Of a stretch of DNA of 64,000 bases, positions 46,560 through 58,600 are shown one piece after another. Numbering within the stretch: position 1 is the stretch's first letter; each line of letters begins with the position of its first letter. The notes under the pieces were generated by a model. That model had not been told where the DNA came from and did no database searches. It saw only the letters and a list, made by a program, of their open reading frames with translations. The DNA is from Isoetes taiwanensis (Eukaryota; Streptophyta; Lycopodiopsida; Isoetales; Isoetaceae), in contig JAJEKV010000772.1 of assembly GCA_021234155.1 (NCBI GenBank), positions 1-64,000 on the forward strand, read 5' to 3'. The translations under genes were made by a program, and so were the position numbers.

Positions 46560-47440
46560 GCGTCCACATCGAATGCCGGCAAATAGGAGCGTGCCTCCGG
46601 ATGGTGTCTTGGGTTGTCGGGGCTTCCCACAGCCGAGAAAAAAAGTCTCAACTCTATTGCACGGATATGGATCTCATTTTCCTCATTGGAAACATGGGAG
46701 CATCACGGGAGCCTGAACTGCCAGAACCTCCCGGGCTATCTGCATTTCGGTGTTCAATGAGTGCAAACTGGCGAGGGCATGGCGGGGTTGCACTGCTACT
46801 ACCGTGCAACCTTGAGGCACTTTCGGTCGTTGCACAAAGCAGGCCAGTACAATCGCTACTTGTGGGTGCGGCGTGCGACATGACGGTGCGACACTTTCTC
46901 TCCTCATAGCGGCATGCTACTTTCCACATGCGAGAGCAGCTTTTATAACACTCATTAGGATGTGGATCGATTGGAGCCTTATGTCGATCTATATGGTGAC
47001 ATCTGGCCGGCACAAGCGGTTAGGGGCGGGGTTATGTTGCTTGGCGACTTTAAATGCTTACGGGGAGCCGAGCCCGAGGTTCCAAAATTTGAGCCCTGGC
47101 GGAAGGGCGTCTTTGCAGTTGAACCCCGCGAGAGGTGAAAGCTTGGTCAAGGATATCGGATAGCGGCCATATTTGGCGCTATGCGGCCGATTCTTTGTTG
47201 CTGGGTAGTATCTTTAACCTGGTTATACGTAATGGGTTGGTGCAATGGCGTCTTCCAGCTCTTTGCGCACTTGTAGGCAGCGGGAGAACCAAGGGGCGGC
47301 TCCGGTGTGGTGGATTATCTGGCGGCGGGCGAGAGCGAGTGCGCACAGTTTACTCATTTTCCATCGGAGCCAGACACTTCGGGGCGAAGTAGACTCCGAC
47401 CACCGGCCCCTGTTCATGCATCTCGGTGGGAAGCTCCCGT
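46560..47440 (+). pseudogene. LINE endonuclease (EEP family) fragment
   Basis: Frame-shifted stretches give LLIAACYFPH (usual NVYxPxx), MLLGDF (usual GDFN) near 47,030 and SDHRPLFMHLGG near 47,395-47,430 (usual SDHxPL, holding catalytic His). These are the conserved motifs of APE-like endonucleases in order. The GDFN asparagine and other residues are lost through a frame change. Confidence 0.75.
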
Positions 47441-47559
47441 GCACCCTGCGCCTCAACACCACGGGTGCCCGGTTGCGCTGGACTACGACCGTGCAGGGAC
47501 CTATGCCCAGCTGCTTGAGCATGACCTGGCGGGGGCTCTTTGCAACTCCCCACACTTCA

Positions 47560-49560
47560 GAACAATCCGCTCGGTGACTCACGCCCGGCGGCTGCGAAAG
47601 ATGCTTTGGGAGAGGCGCTCGCGGCAAACCTCGGACACCACCACCTTCCCCATAACCCGATGGTTTGATGATGAGTGTCGGGGAGCTCAAGCGCCACCTC
47701 CGACAAGTTCGATCCCATCTCACCAGCCCGCGGGCCGTCGGTCAATACCGTTCCTTTCTCCAAGAACAAAGAGGCGGATACCTCCCTTGAGCATCGGCAA
47801 CATATGTTTGGTCTCACGGACCCGGCACCCGGGACGATACGGAGAGGGTCTTGAGCAAGCTTTGCCACGGCCCACGGGGAACATCACCTCGGAGCAATGG
47901 ATGCAGTACTTGCAACCTTTGTATGACCCGCTCGGGGGGCGGACACCGATCCCTCCTGAGATAGGCATAGCTGCGGTTTATCACGAGGAGGGGGATGTCA
48001 TCATGGGCCCTCTGGCCTAGCTAATGGGAAGGCCCGGCAGATTTAGATGGCATCTTGGTGAGCTTCTGAAATGGGCTGGGCCTCATACAGTGCCTATTCT
48101 CACGGCATTGTTCAATAAAGCATTGAGAAGGCTTCCCTCATAATGGACCACTAGTAGAGTAGTGCCCATATACAAAGCGGGGGACCCTCAATGTCCGGCC
48201 AACTACCCGTACTATTATGGTCGAGCTCTCTCTTTGCAAAACTATTGGGTGGCATCCTTGAGTAGCGGTGACAATATAGGCGAGGAGAAGCGGAGGTGCG
48301 AGCTCTTACAAGGCGGGGTTTTCGGCCCGGACATTCCACCATTGATCATATCTTCACTCTGCGCACATTCATTGAAGATAGCGGGAATCGCCCGCCGAGA
48401 ACACATGCTTGTTGTTTCGTGGATTTTGCAAAGGCATTCGACCACGGTACCCATAATAAGCTATGGGGACGGATTGCGGCGACTTAGGACCCCCGGACTT
48501 GCAAAATCACGGTATATAGGTTATGCGAGGGCATGCTCGGGCCGTATCACATCGGCGACCTGGCCGGTGACCCGGTAGCATTGGAGTGCGTCGGGGTTGC
48601 CCCCTCTCCCACACTCTTTGCCTGTACATTGATCGGTTGGAAGATTGGCTCTCGAGCATGGAGGTGCGGGCGCACATATCATGCATCACACAATCCGGCA
48701 ACTCATATATCTTGTGATGTCAACCTCGTGGCCTATACTCCGGAGGACATACAGCGTCACTGGATGCTCTTGACAATTTTTGCCAATTCAGCGGCATGCG
48801 AGTTAACTTGGCCAAAACTAGGTCTTTGCTAGTTGCATCATCCCGTCAGCCAAAGGCTTCCACATTCACTTACCGGGGGCAAAGAGGTAGAGGTGGCTCA
48901 GGGTTGGAAAGCACTATATGCCATCTGAGAACAACAGCCACAAGGCGAGTTGTATGCACAGGGTCACCGGTCACATTTGTTTGGGCCTTGGTTGAGCGGC
49001 CCTTTTGTATGGGGCGAAGTTTGGGGTCGGTGATATCCCTCAACACTGGAATGACCTCGGCAGGTGCGAAGGCCTTCTTAGCACGGGCCACAGGGGGTGA
49101 AGTCCATAGTTCGTGCAGGATCCTACTCCGAGGAGGCGGGCTTTCTACCCCTTCAATGGGCTGCATTGGAGCGCCATATCGTTTACTTCCAAAGGTGGTG
49201 CGCTATGGCTGATACAGCTTGCCCGCCTTGCTTTAGCCCACGGCAATGGGTCCCTAGCGCCTGAAATCCTCTTTGGAAGACAAAGCGGGCTCCAGTGGTT
49301 AGTTCTCCTTATTTGGGGTGTCGCGGGCAAAGCAGATGTGTCAGGTCGGGACAAAGAAAGATCGAAGGCACTTAAACTATACCTTGATGCTACTTTCCGC
49401 CATAGCTGTGGGATCGGAGGCTCGACACATGTTAGCTGGTACACTATCAGCAGCAAAATCCTAGGCTCACAAAGAGGCCCACGGTACTTGTACACCCGGC
49501 TACCCATGAAAAGCGGGCTTATAGCTTCCATTACATGCGGGGGCACATAAGCCTCGCATT
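47560..49560 (+). pseudogene. LINE reverse transcriptase fragment, catalytic YADD damaged
   Basis: VPIYKAGDPQCPANY at about 48,160-48,200 and GFRPGHSTIDHIFTLRTFIE with FVDFAKAFDHG at 48,320-48,440 are textbook LINE RT motifs (FRxGxSTxDxIFxLRxxxE... FVDFxKAFD). LYIDRLEDWL near 48,625-48,650 matches the other LINE. The following DVNLVAYTPEDIQRH lies where YADDV is expected, but the YAD bases are altered. NLAKTRSLLV near 48,800 follows as usual. Confidence 0.9.
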
Positions 49561-49985
49561 GAAAGCGAGGCGTTGGGCTCGTGAAGCCGCGGGAGCAAAG
49601 GCTTTGCCGGTGTTGCCACCGAGTAGCGATTGAGGATGAATGTCATGCCCTCGGACTGCCGGCATTTTGCCCATATCAAGGCGATATGTTCGATTACTAG
49701 TGCCTGGCGGCCGTTGCATCGAGTTATTGGCTTCTGGCGTCCGGTGGGTTTGTTGAGGTCATACCTCCAGGAGGTTATGGATGCGGACTTCGTTTGTGTG
49801 TCCACGGGGCCCGGTATTGAAGCTGTCCTATGCAATTTATGCGGTGTGCAATGCGGGCTTATTACTGCTAAGGTTTTCCCTCGAAAACCCTTGCGCCGGG
49901 GGGGTTTTAATCTGTCGATAATATGCTTCTTTCTCTCTTTGTTTGGGTCCCATAGGCCAATTGATCTCCGTGGGCGCTAAAAACC

Positions 49986-50020
49986 TATTCTATTCTATTC
50001 TATTCTATTCTATTCTATTC
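49986..50020 (+). repeat. (TATTC)7 tail of the LINE
   Basis: Seven exact TATTC pentamers end the LINE. An (ATTCT)5 run of the same word lies at 43,771-43,795. Confidence 0.95.
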
Positions 50021-50029
50021 TGTAGTTGG

Positions 50030-51210
50030 TTTGTTCGAGAGTTAGCTTTGGCCAACACCTGACATCTTGAGGAGTAGGGTGCGACACGCTTTGGTGATTG
50101 GAGCACGAAGCTCTTTGAGTTGAGAATGGATGAGCTAGGCTTTTCAATTTGAGCGAGTCCTTTGCGAACTATTTTGGTAATGAAGCCTTTCGGCTTCTTT
50201 ATGAAGTTTTCTGAATTTTAGCAGAGTTGTCGCAATTTTCCTTGTCTTTTTGTGAGGCTTTTGGGCTTCTTTTTGAGAGGGGTGATTCCTATTTATTCAT
50301 TCCAAATTCAGTGGTAATAGATAGCTAGGAAATAGTTAGTTTGTTTCAGTGGCTCTGCTTTAACTATGGGACACGGAATGCCATTTTGAACTCATCCGTT
50401 AAAACTAAAGACCATGTGTTTTATTTCTTCTACCAGGTTAGATAGAAGAAGATTGTGAATGCTTGTCTTGGTCTTCGAGGTGCTTGTGGCTGGTACCATG
50501 AGTTATGAGAAGTTTATTGAGTTTATCAATTGAAGCATGGTGCTTCTCAAATGTGGTGCTGCCAATTTGGTAGGGGGTTCAAATCCTCGTAAAAAGAGTT
50601 CTTGAATTTTTGCAACATTTAAAACTATGTTCTATTTGTGCTCTTAAGCAGGTCTGAAGTTGGGTGCCTGCTACAAGTTTCTTACAGTGGGCGAGATGGT
50701 TGTAACTTATTATATCAGTTTTTTCCTTCAAGGAATTGTTGTAGAGAAGCTTGCAGGGAGCACATATGAACATGCTCCCTTGCTGCAATGGTTATGTAAC
50801 TGACACGTTTTTTGAATTTTATTTTCGATTGTTTCTTTAACGAATTTGCATTAATTGATGGGAAGTTGTCAATTGATATGAACTTGTGTTTTTAATGCAT
50901 AAGTTCTAGTAGACTGTGTTGTATGTAGCAGAGGACTTGTTCACATGTGCAGGCGATCCCTTGCTTCATGATTGAATATATGGTTGATCTGCATCCTCTG
51001 ATTTGTAAATCATAGGGTGTATATGGAAATCTGAGTTTGACCCCATCTTGGTTTTGGGGAGACAGCCACGGTTGACCATATAGAGTATTGGTTGGAATAT
51101 TCCATGGTCCACATGAGACATGAGACGAGTACTCTAGATGTGCATTTCCAAAATACAAAGGAACTAAGGCCTAAGTGTATTTTATAGATTTTCCGAAATA
51201 ATAAGGATGC
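50030..51210. other. No recognised gene
   Basis: AT-rich DNA with short ORFs on both strands and no family resemblance. Confidence 0.4.
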
Positions 51211-52147
51211 TAAGGGCGAAATCACACTAGGGCACCTGCCCAATTCTGGAATTTGAATATATGTGATGAAATGGGCAAGTGCCCAGACACACGTCCGAGC
51301 ATTGTATCACACTAGGGCACCTAATAACTGCCACGTAACAACCACGTAGACCAAACTAAACGTTGCGGTTCTGATATCGATGAAGATGCCGTCGAAGAGA
51401 TTGCGCTCCAGCAGATCGTTTCAATTAGCATAGGGCCTAAAGAATTCGTGGGAATTTTCATGTAAAATTTCTGCAGATTATTGTCTATAGAAGGTGAGCA
51501 TTATTAGAAGTGCTTTGATGAGGATTGAAGCAAGGGATAGAAGTCCGTCTGGCAATGAATTGATGCATGGAATTTGCAAATGGTGGCTGGCTAGGGTGGG
51601 AAGTGGCACTGAATGCAGGGTACTGGGTGGCTTGTATTTGCGAAAACTGATCATCCTGAGTGCAATGAACAACATCATACTGACTAAAATCCATCTGGAC
51701 AATGAACACAAAAGAATGCAAGACAATGAGTTGATGATTCGTAACTATCATTCACCATGGAAAAATGAAAACTGACAATCATACCTGTGAGAGAAATGTA
51801 GATGCTGAAAATCGCAGACGCTGATGAAGAGAAGCACGAACTGGAGCGGTGAAGAATTCTTGCCTTAAACAGTTCCCGCCAAGGCCACCACCTGGGGACT
51901 GTTCCAGATCAGCAGTCTGTTGATGATATGGCATGGCGCCCAAGCTTTGGGCACCCGCTCGGGTGCGACTGAAATTCATCCGTGTGCCCAAGTCGAAGCA
52001 TCGTTTTGGGCATGTTGGTGTGATAGAATGAAGTGCCCAACTTGTCCACGTGGAGAATTTTAAAAGAAAGGGAATTTTTTATGGAGAATTTTAAAAGAAA
52101 GGGAATTTTTTATTAATGGCCGGGCACATGGTGTGATGTCGCCCTAA
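51211..52147. mobile_element. PIF/Harbinger-like non-autonomous element
   Basis: Element 51,214-52,144 is flanked by TAA on both sides (51,211-51,213 and 52,145-52,147), the target preference of PIF/Harbinger elements. Termini gggcgaaatcacac and the complement of gtgtgatgtcgccc match at 13 of 14 positions. Inner copies of the terminal word (atcacactagggcacct at about 51,306, gtgtgatagaatgaagtgccc near 52,019) add subterminal repeats. A 35-bp tandem duplication lies at 52,049-52,118. A 93-codon plus ORF at 51,494-51,775 is not a recognisable transposase. Confidence 0.65.
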
Positions 52148-52181
52148 TATCCCCGTAATCAGCCGCTACCTTGAATAGATG

Positions 52182-52196
52182 GAAACCCTAACCCTC
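52182..52196 (+). promoter_or_regulatory. Telo-box-like motif near a possible transcription start
   Basis: ggaaaccctaaccctcg contains AAACCCTAA, the telo-box common just upstream of or within leaders of plant housekeeping genes. It lies about 30 bases upstream of a candidate start codon at about 52,212. A chance match is possible. Confidence 0.35.
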
Positions 52197-52211
52197 GTTT
52201 CTCTGCATGCA

Positions 52212-52573
52212 CTATGCTCTGGCGGCTTATACAGGTTCTTGGCAACACTGTAGGAAGAATCCAAGGGCAGAGTGTCCAAAGAGCTAGCACTGCATTTGCG
52301 TTGGAACGAATGTGCATCAAAGAGAGATGAAGGCATTTTACATCATGAATGAGATGGTAGTTACTCCAGTTCCGATCTGTGTTTTAAAGTTCCAAATTAG
52401 TCATGTACATGGAACATTGGAAAACATACATATGCTCTGTGATTCAGGTTCCACGAGTAACATAATGTTTTTTTGCTTACTAATCGTGGAATGCAATCAC
52501 TTGATTCAGGCTAGTGAATCCAAAAAGGAGGCGTTTAGGAAGTACTTGGAAGCAAGCGGGGTGCTAGATGCTT
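52212..52573 (+). CDS. MYCBP (AMY-1)-like gene fragment, two candidate exons
   Basis: At 52,510-52,573 the plus frame reads ASESKKEAFRKYLEASGVLD followed by alanine and a stop. This matches the N-terminal region of c-Myc-binding protein, a small protein conserved in animals and plants (animal form SKREQFRRYLEKSGVLDTLTKVLV). A cttactaat branch-point-like word and gattcag acceptor precede it (acceptor after about 52,509). A possible first exon runs from the ATG at 52,212 to a cag|gtt donor near 52,232; spliced, the frames join. The usual continuation (LTKVLVALYEE) is absent here and I did not find it before 56 kb. It is therefore a broken gene, a captured fragment, or a gene whose later exons I missed. 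Confidence 0.5.
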
Positions 52574-52579
52574 AGTGTT

Positions 52580-55250
52580 TGGGTGCTCAGGCCAGCTATG
52601 GCGCCATACGTCTGCTGTAGTATGTGGTTTCAAATTGGTTCTGGAAGAGGGCTTTTCACAACCTTCATTTGGTTGGATTTTATTGGGAATATTTTGTTTA
52701 TGTCGGGCTCTTGGCTTCGCTACAGTACTCTGAAGCAGCATGAATGTGTTCAGTAAAGATACGCAATCCTACTTTCCATGGATTTTTTCCCTGAATCAAG
52801 CTTTTTCATCCAAGTTTTGCTCAAAAATCAAGGCATTGATTCTATTTTTCAAGGGTTTTCTTCCAAATGAGGCTTTTAAAACTCTGTCAGTATATAACTT
52901 TTAGGCCGTTGTAGGTATTCCGTCAATTTTAAGGGATGAAATGCTACAGGATGGCTCAGATTTTCTATATTTTTTATAGTCTTATGCGACGTATGCTTTT
53001 ATGATATTTATGGTTTATTTACAAGATATGCTGGCATTTGCATTTGTTCATCATGTGATTCACAGCTGTATTGATTCGTTTCAGGATGAGAAAGTAAAGC
53101 AGACTAGTTTGCAATGGGGCAGTTAAACGTCAACCATCTTGCAGGCCTGGTAACAATGCTTAACAAGTAGGATGATGTTGAGATGATTATGCCTATGTTT
53201 TTAGAGAGTTTATGACAAGGCAGTGCCACTGTTTGGTGTCTTTTGATATGCCAAGGTGCACTTATCTTCTCCATCTCTGATGCATTCATGTTTTAAATAC
53301 CGATGTATGATATTGTAATCTATGTGTTCATGGTTCTGCAGGATTATCCATTTCCTTGATAGTATTGCAGATGCGGGTTTTGTTGATCCTATTATTTTAG
53401 GTTGAGCAATTTTTTGTTTTGGTTCTGGAGAGCTGTGAATATGCCATGAATGTAGCGAATAGGCCATGAATGGGTGGATATAAATAAGCTAGGAGTTGCT
53501 CAACTTTAGTGATAAGAATTGTTTTAACCCTTATAACGTTATTTCGCGCCATAGGCCTTTCGAAAACAGTTCTATTTTCGTTGTATGAGATTATACAACC
53601 AATCTTTAGCCATCTTTTTGTTGTCAACTGCAGGAAAAGATGTTGCTGGCTGCATTTGCATGTGAATGTAAAGATAATCATTTTGTGTGGATAGTGCCTA
53701 TCTAAACATATTCGTGTGCTTAGAAGGTACGTGGTAGCTTCTTAGCTAGATTCATTGTTGTACATTTAAAGTTGTTTGATAACTTCGGGGTAAACCTTTG
53801 TTTATTGTAACTGGTAGAACTTCGTGAATCCATATCCGGGATAAATGGGATGCAAACTCTCCAAGATATTAGATGTATAATGACTTGCGTAAAGCTCTCT
53901 CTTGCAAGAATGTTGCATCTCCATAAGTATTAGGTTCTACTCCTGCATGGTTAAGTCAATTGAAGGCTGACCCTTTCAAGAAATATCCCCGCAAATACCC
54001 CCCGAGACTCAAGACTTGGCAACATGCAAGCAAGCAGCGAAAGCATAAAGCTTTTACTTTTTTCAATTCTTCGGACAATATCGACTGATTCTAGGTTAGG
54101 TTAAAAATTTATTTTGCCCATGACCTTTGTGCTAAGGTCGATATAGCTATTTTAATCGTTAATCTCACTTTGGATGATGATTGATCATGCAAGTCGACAT
54201 TGTTTAGGACATCACCAACAAGCATTGAAAATAAAACGCTTGATGTACTATGTAGAAACTCATAGAGGCAAATGGTCCGATGATTTTTTTTCGAAAGCAC
54301 GAACATTGATACGATTGGTTCTAAAGAACAGTTTGACTAAAGCTCGTTTTCTTAAAATAAAGCCGCCACCTATGCAATTTTTGAGTTTGATGCTCAAAAC
54401 CGTGGCACCTCATTACGTGTATTTGTGCCGGGAGTATTGGCATGCAAATCCACATATTGAGAAAGGCGACAAAGTTGGCGATAGGCTACTTGTGTAGAAA
54501 GGATGGACAATAATGTTTTCCTTGACTTAATTTGGAATCACGCGGGGCCTATCCTATCCTCGAGCATGCAAAATCACGTATTTTTTCTTCCATCTTGCTA
54601 TCACTTTTGGTCCCGAAAGCCATGCAACTTTGTAAAGAATCATTGCGTGGTGATGTAAATCAGTATTCGGTGATTTAAAGAAGTTTATGTGACAGCCTTG
54701 TGCTTCATATGCAGAATTTTGTGAAATACCAAGGATCGCTTTGTTGGGAAATCTTGGGCGTGCTATGATGTCAAGAACGACATTATTCAGGGAAACGAAT
54801 GGAATTGCTATTCAAATGGTGGATAGAGTGTACAATCTTCATGCTTTTTATGGTACGTATGTGTGTCAATAAGCCATGGAACAATAAATGGGCTCTTCCA
54901 TTTATGTATATAGCTGTTTGTATGTGTCAATAAGCCGTGGCACAATAAATGGGCTCAGGCGTAGCAGATTTTCTGCCCCGATTCATTTTCAGTTCATTAT
55001 CCCCGAGATCAGATTTCATCTGGGTTTGGCATTGTCTCAGACTGTTTTTGCCCTTGCTTCTTTTATACTAGAATTTTCGTTGGAGTTGCAGCACTCAGGA
55101 AGCAGTATATGCATATGGGATTTGGAGTTTTATGAATTGGTGGCAAATGCAAATTTGATTTCTTGTTAAGTTTTGAAGCTTCAAATTGAAGTAACATAGA
55201 ATAGTTTTTTGAAAATTGTTGGGAGGATTTAAAGCTTAAAATGATTTCTG
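52580..55250. other. No gene supported; possible non-coding or intronic DNA
   Basis: Many tgcag and gtatg words allow imagined splicing (for example acceptors near 53,340, 53,634 and 54,714), but no exon shows a recognisable protein. A 107-codon plus ORF at 54,174-54,497 is unassigned. If the MYCBP-like exon is real, part of this could be intron. Confidence 0.35.
54861..54956 (+). repeat. Short duplication of about 35 bp
   Basis: tgtgtcaataagccatgg...acaataaatgggctc occurs at about 54,861-54,896 and again at about 54,921-54,957 with two changes. Confidence 0.8.
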
Positions 55251-56126
55251 AAGTGGCTTCTTTAGGGATATTTTGCTATTTATATCTATGGGGATAATGG
55301 TTTAACAAGGTTCGAATCCTTGGAGCTTCTTTTATTTATTTTTGTTATGAAAAATACCATTTGTAATGGCAATTTCTATTGGTGTATTGGGTTTTATGAC
55401 ATTGGCAAAATTACCTAATTACCAATGATAGAGACTATTCCTAAGAAACCGCTACATGCCTGCACCACTAAGAACCATTGCATGCCATCATATAGAATTA
55501 TACGGTGTTAATAAATTAACTTAGAATGCTTTGGTAGATAAAGCACTAGTGATCTATAACATTGAATACATTATGCATTCTACTGAAGACCCTATATGGT
55601 TTGCATGCATAAAAATGGGAAGGCTTTAGACTATAAAACATATGCGGCTTTAGTCATTTCAACCCTTATGGCTGCACTTTAACCCCATATGGTTTGCACG
55701 CATAAAAGTGGGAAGGCTTTAGACCATTAACCATATGCAACTGGTTTAATTTTAACACAATGCAAACCATATAAATTTATCACAATACTTAGCCACCCTA
55801 ATTTCGCACTCTAAGAACCACATTGTATAACGCCATATCAAACCGAGTTTCATTACCACCACCTTATACCATATTAAGAAACTATACACATGAACCGCGA
55901 TATTAAACAACAACGAATAAACATGTTAGAAAACCATATCATTGAACATCATAACTGAATTGTTGATAATTACTTTGTAAAAATACCACATTAATAAAGC
56001 ATATAAAGAAGCCACATACTTTAGCCACGTAATGTTTTTAATGATATCAACCCACAAAGATGCATTGGTTATTTTCAACGGTCTTTTATGTATAACCAAT
56101 GAAAGAACCCGTAGTGGTTTTATTTT
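55251..56126. repeat. AT-rich degenerate flank of cluster 2, mirror of 43.4-44.6 kb
   Basis: On the minus strand it has the same gtggtt/atggttt word repetition as 43,426-44,000, ending in the shared accactac...aaaatgcaccc boundary. No coding frame is recognised. Confidence 0.5.
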
Positions 56127-58600
56127 TGGGTGCCTTGTGTATTTGGGAGGCTTTTGTCGTTTTCATCCGAGCCCCATTCTAGAATCCCATCGATCCAAGC
56201 CCTCGGATCGAAATTTTAGAGGGGGTGAGCATGCATGTCTTGCATGCATGCATACGGTGTATGCCTTCTCTGGTTGGGAGATCGCCATATTAGGCGAGGT
56301 TCTTCATCAACGCCTCATCGACGCTTCCTCTTGTCTCTCAGCAGTACCTTATTCTCTATTCTTTGAAATCCATCCCCTCCCCCCTTTAATTGTTTAAAAT
56401 ATTTGTCGCCTGGCACACGTGACCAGCCCCTCTATTTGAAGAGGTTTTTGTTTGGTGTCGCGTGGCATGCGTGATCAGCCCCTCCACGTTGGGAGGTTTG
56501 TTTTGTCACATTTGTTCTAGTGTTGGTGATGTGCAGGTACAGGTTGGCAAGCAGCAGCAGCTTCGACTTCCCCATTCGTGGATTTTTTGGGAGCAAATTT
56601 TCAGCCTTTCGTTTGTCCAAGCTCCTTGCCGAAGGCTTAGCACTAGGATTTTTCCTCGACAGCCCGAAAAGCGGGGTTTTTTAATCCCGGTGATAAGCTT
56701 TCGGCAGGTACACAAACCAAACATCTTTTAGCGTTGTATTTCATGGGGTCCAAATTGTATAATTGGACATTCCCTTTATTTTTCTTCGTGGGTAGTTCGC
56801 ATGTGTGCGGCTATCCACTATCCACCATTGTAGAAAATCTGCTGAGATGAATGAGAAGCCTATCTATCAAAAACCTTATTATTATTCTACAATGGCGCTT
56901 CCTCTTTTCTCGCAGCAGTACCTTATTCTCTATTCATTGAAACCATGCAAGGGAGGGGCTTCTTCCTGCTTGGATTGACCAATTTGGTGTTTCTTTCATG
57001 CTTTGGCATGTCTTTTCTCGGCCTTGCCTCTTCTTTAGCCATAATCTTTTGACCTTCATCCTCGATCCCGTTTTGATAAGGAACTTCTCTTCTATTTGGG
57101 AGGTTTTTGTCGTTTTCATCCGAGCTCCATTCTAGAATCCCATCGATCCAAGCCCTCGGATCGAAATTCTAGAGGGGGTGAGCATGCATGTCTTGCATGC
57201 ATGCATACGGTGTATGCCTTCTCTGGTTGGGAGATTGCTATATTAGGCGAGGTTCTTCATCAACGCCTCATCGACGCTTCCTCTTGTCTCTCAGCAGTAC
57301 CTTATTCTCTATTCTTTGAAATCCACCCCCTCCCCCCTTTAATTGTTTAAAATATTTGTCGCCTGGCACACGTGACCAGCCCCTCTATTTGAAGAGTTTT
57401 TGTTTTGTTGTCGGTGGCACGCTGCGGATCAGCCCCCTCCACTTTGGGAGGTTTGTTTTGTCACATTTGTTCTAGTGTTGGTGATGTGCGTGTACAGCTG
57501 GCAAGTGGCAAGAACTTTGACTTCTCTCCATTCGTGGGTTTTGGGACCCAATTCTCACTTTACATTTGTCCAAGTCACTTGTCAAGGTTTATCACTAGGG
57601 TTTTTCCTCTAAAACCCGAAAGGGAAGAGGGGGGGGGGGGGGGGTGGAAGGGGAGGGAGGGGGTTTAACTCGGTGATAAAGACAAAACCAATCATCTATT
57701 AGCATTTTCATGGGGTCCAAGTTGTATAATTAGACATTCCCTTTATTTTTTCTTCGACAAAATGGTAGATGAATGAGAAGCCTATCTATTCATTCATCGC
57801 CAGATTTTTTGCATAATGAGGGATAGTGGATAGCCGCACACATTACAAACTACCCACTAAGAAAAAATAAAGGGAATGTCCAATTATATAACTTGGACCC
57901 CGTGAAATACAATGCTAATAGATGTTTGGTCCGGTATCCATGGAGAGCTTATCACCGGATTAAAAAGCTCCTACCTTCTGGGGTTTTCGAGGAAAACCCT
58001 AGTGATAAGCCTTCGCCAGGGCTTGGACAAACGAAGGCTAAAACCCAACTAATGAAGAAGTCAAGCCGCCCCTCCGCTTGCCAACCTGTACTGCAGACAT
58101 CATCAACACTAGAACAAATGTGAAAAACAAACCTCCCAAAGTGGAGGGTTGACCACGCCGTGCCACGACAACAAAACAAAAAATATCTTCAAATAGAGGG
58201 GCCGGTCGTGCTAGGGAACAAATACATTAAACAATTGGGGAGGGGAGACGGAGGGTGGGTTTCAAAGAATAGAGAATAAGGTACTTGAGAGAGAAGAGGA
58301 AGCCGATGAGACGTTGATGCGTAATCTGGCCAATATAGCGATCTCCCAACCGTGAGAAGGCATGCAATGCATGCCATAGACATGATGCTTCTCTAGAATC
58401 TCGATCCGAGGGGCTCGAATCGATGGGATTCTAGAATGGGGCTCGCATAAAAATGACAAAAACCTCCTGAATAGAAGAGACTTCCTTATCAAAACAGGAT
58501 AAAGGACGAAGGTCAAAGGATTATGGCTAAAGAAGAGGCAAGGCCGAGAAAAAACATGCCACAGCATTAAAAAAACGCCAAATTGGTCAATTGAAGGAGT
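56127..58600. repeat. Cluster 2 of the unidentified ~0.9-kb repeat family
   Basis: Copies lie at about 56,145-56,870 (plus), 56,893-57,790 (plus) and 57,815-58,600 (minus), with the same landmarks as cluster 1. Plus and minus copies meet near 57,800. Recurrent small ORFs here are copies of one another through the repeat. The order plus-plus-minus is the reverse of minus-minus-plus-plus in cluster 1. Confidence 0.8.
57629..57663 (+). repeat. G16 run and G-rich stretch
   Basis: Sixteen consecutive G at 57,629-57,644, then tggaaggggagggagggggt. It can form a G-quadruplex in principle. It interrupts one copy of the cluster-2 repeat. Homopolymer length is prone to sequencing error. Confidence 0.8.

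Larger units (their letters stand above)
44960..50020 (+). mobile_element. GC-rich LINE with ORF1-like, endonuclease and RT regions and a (TATTC)7 tail
   Basis: Plus-strand order: GC-rich 5' end with (ggccc)4 at about 45,076-45,098, coiled-coil ORF1-like region, APE-type endonuclease, reverse transcriptase, and a 3' end with cgaaaacccttgcg and ttttaatct words, finishing in seven TATTC pentamers (49,986-50,020). Base composition changes sharply at both ends, from AT-rich flanks to GC-rich element. Length of about 5 kb suits a nearly complete plant LINE. Frameshifts break every domain. Confidence 0.85.

Noticed and set aside
45357-49980. Many long ORFs on both strands of the GC-rich region
   Set aside because: High GC lowers stop frequency; only the plus-strand frames matching LINE motifs are supported.
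54708-54860. A single-strand-DNA-binding-protein-like exon (GNLGR residues)
   Set aside because: Only a five-residue resemblance; the flanking residues do not follow the family.
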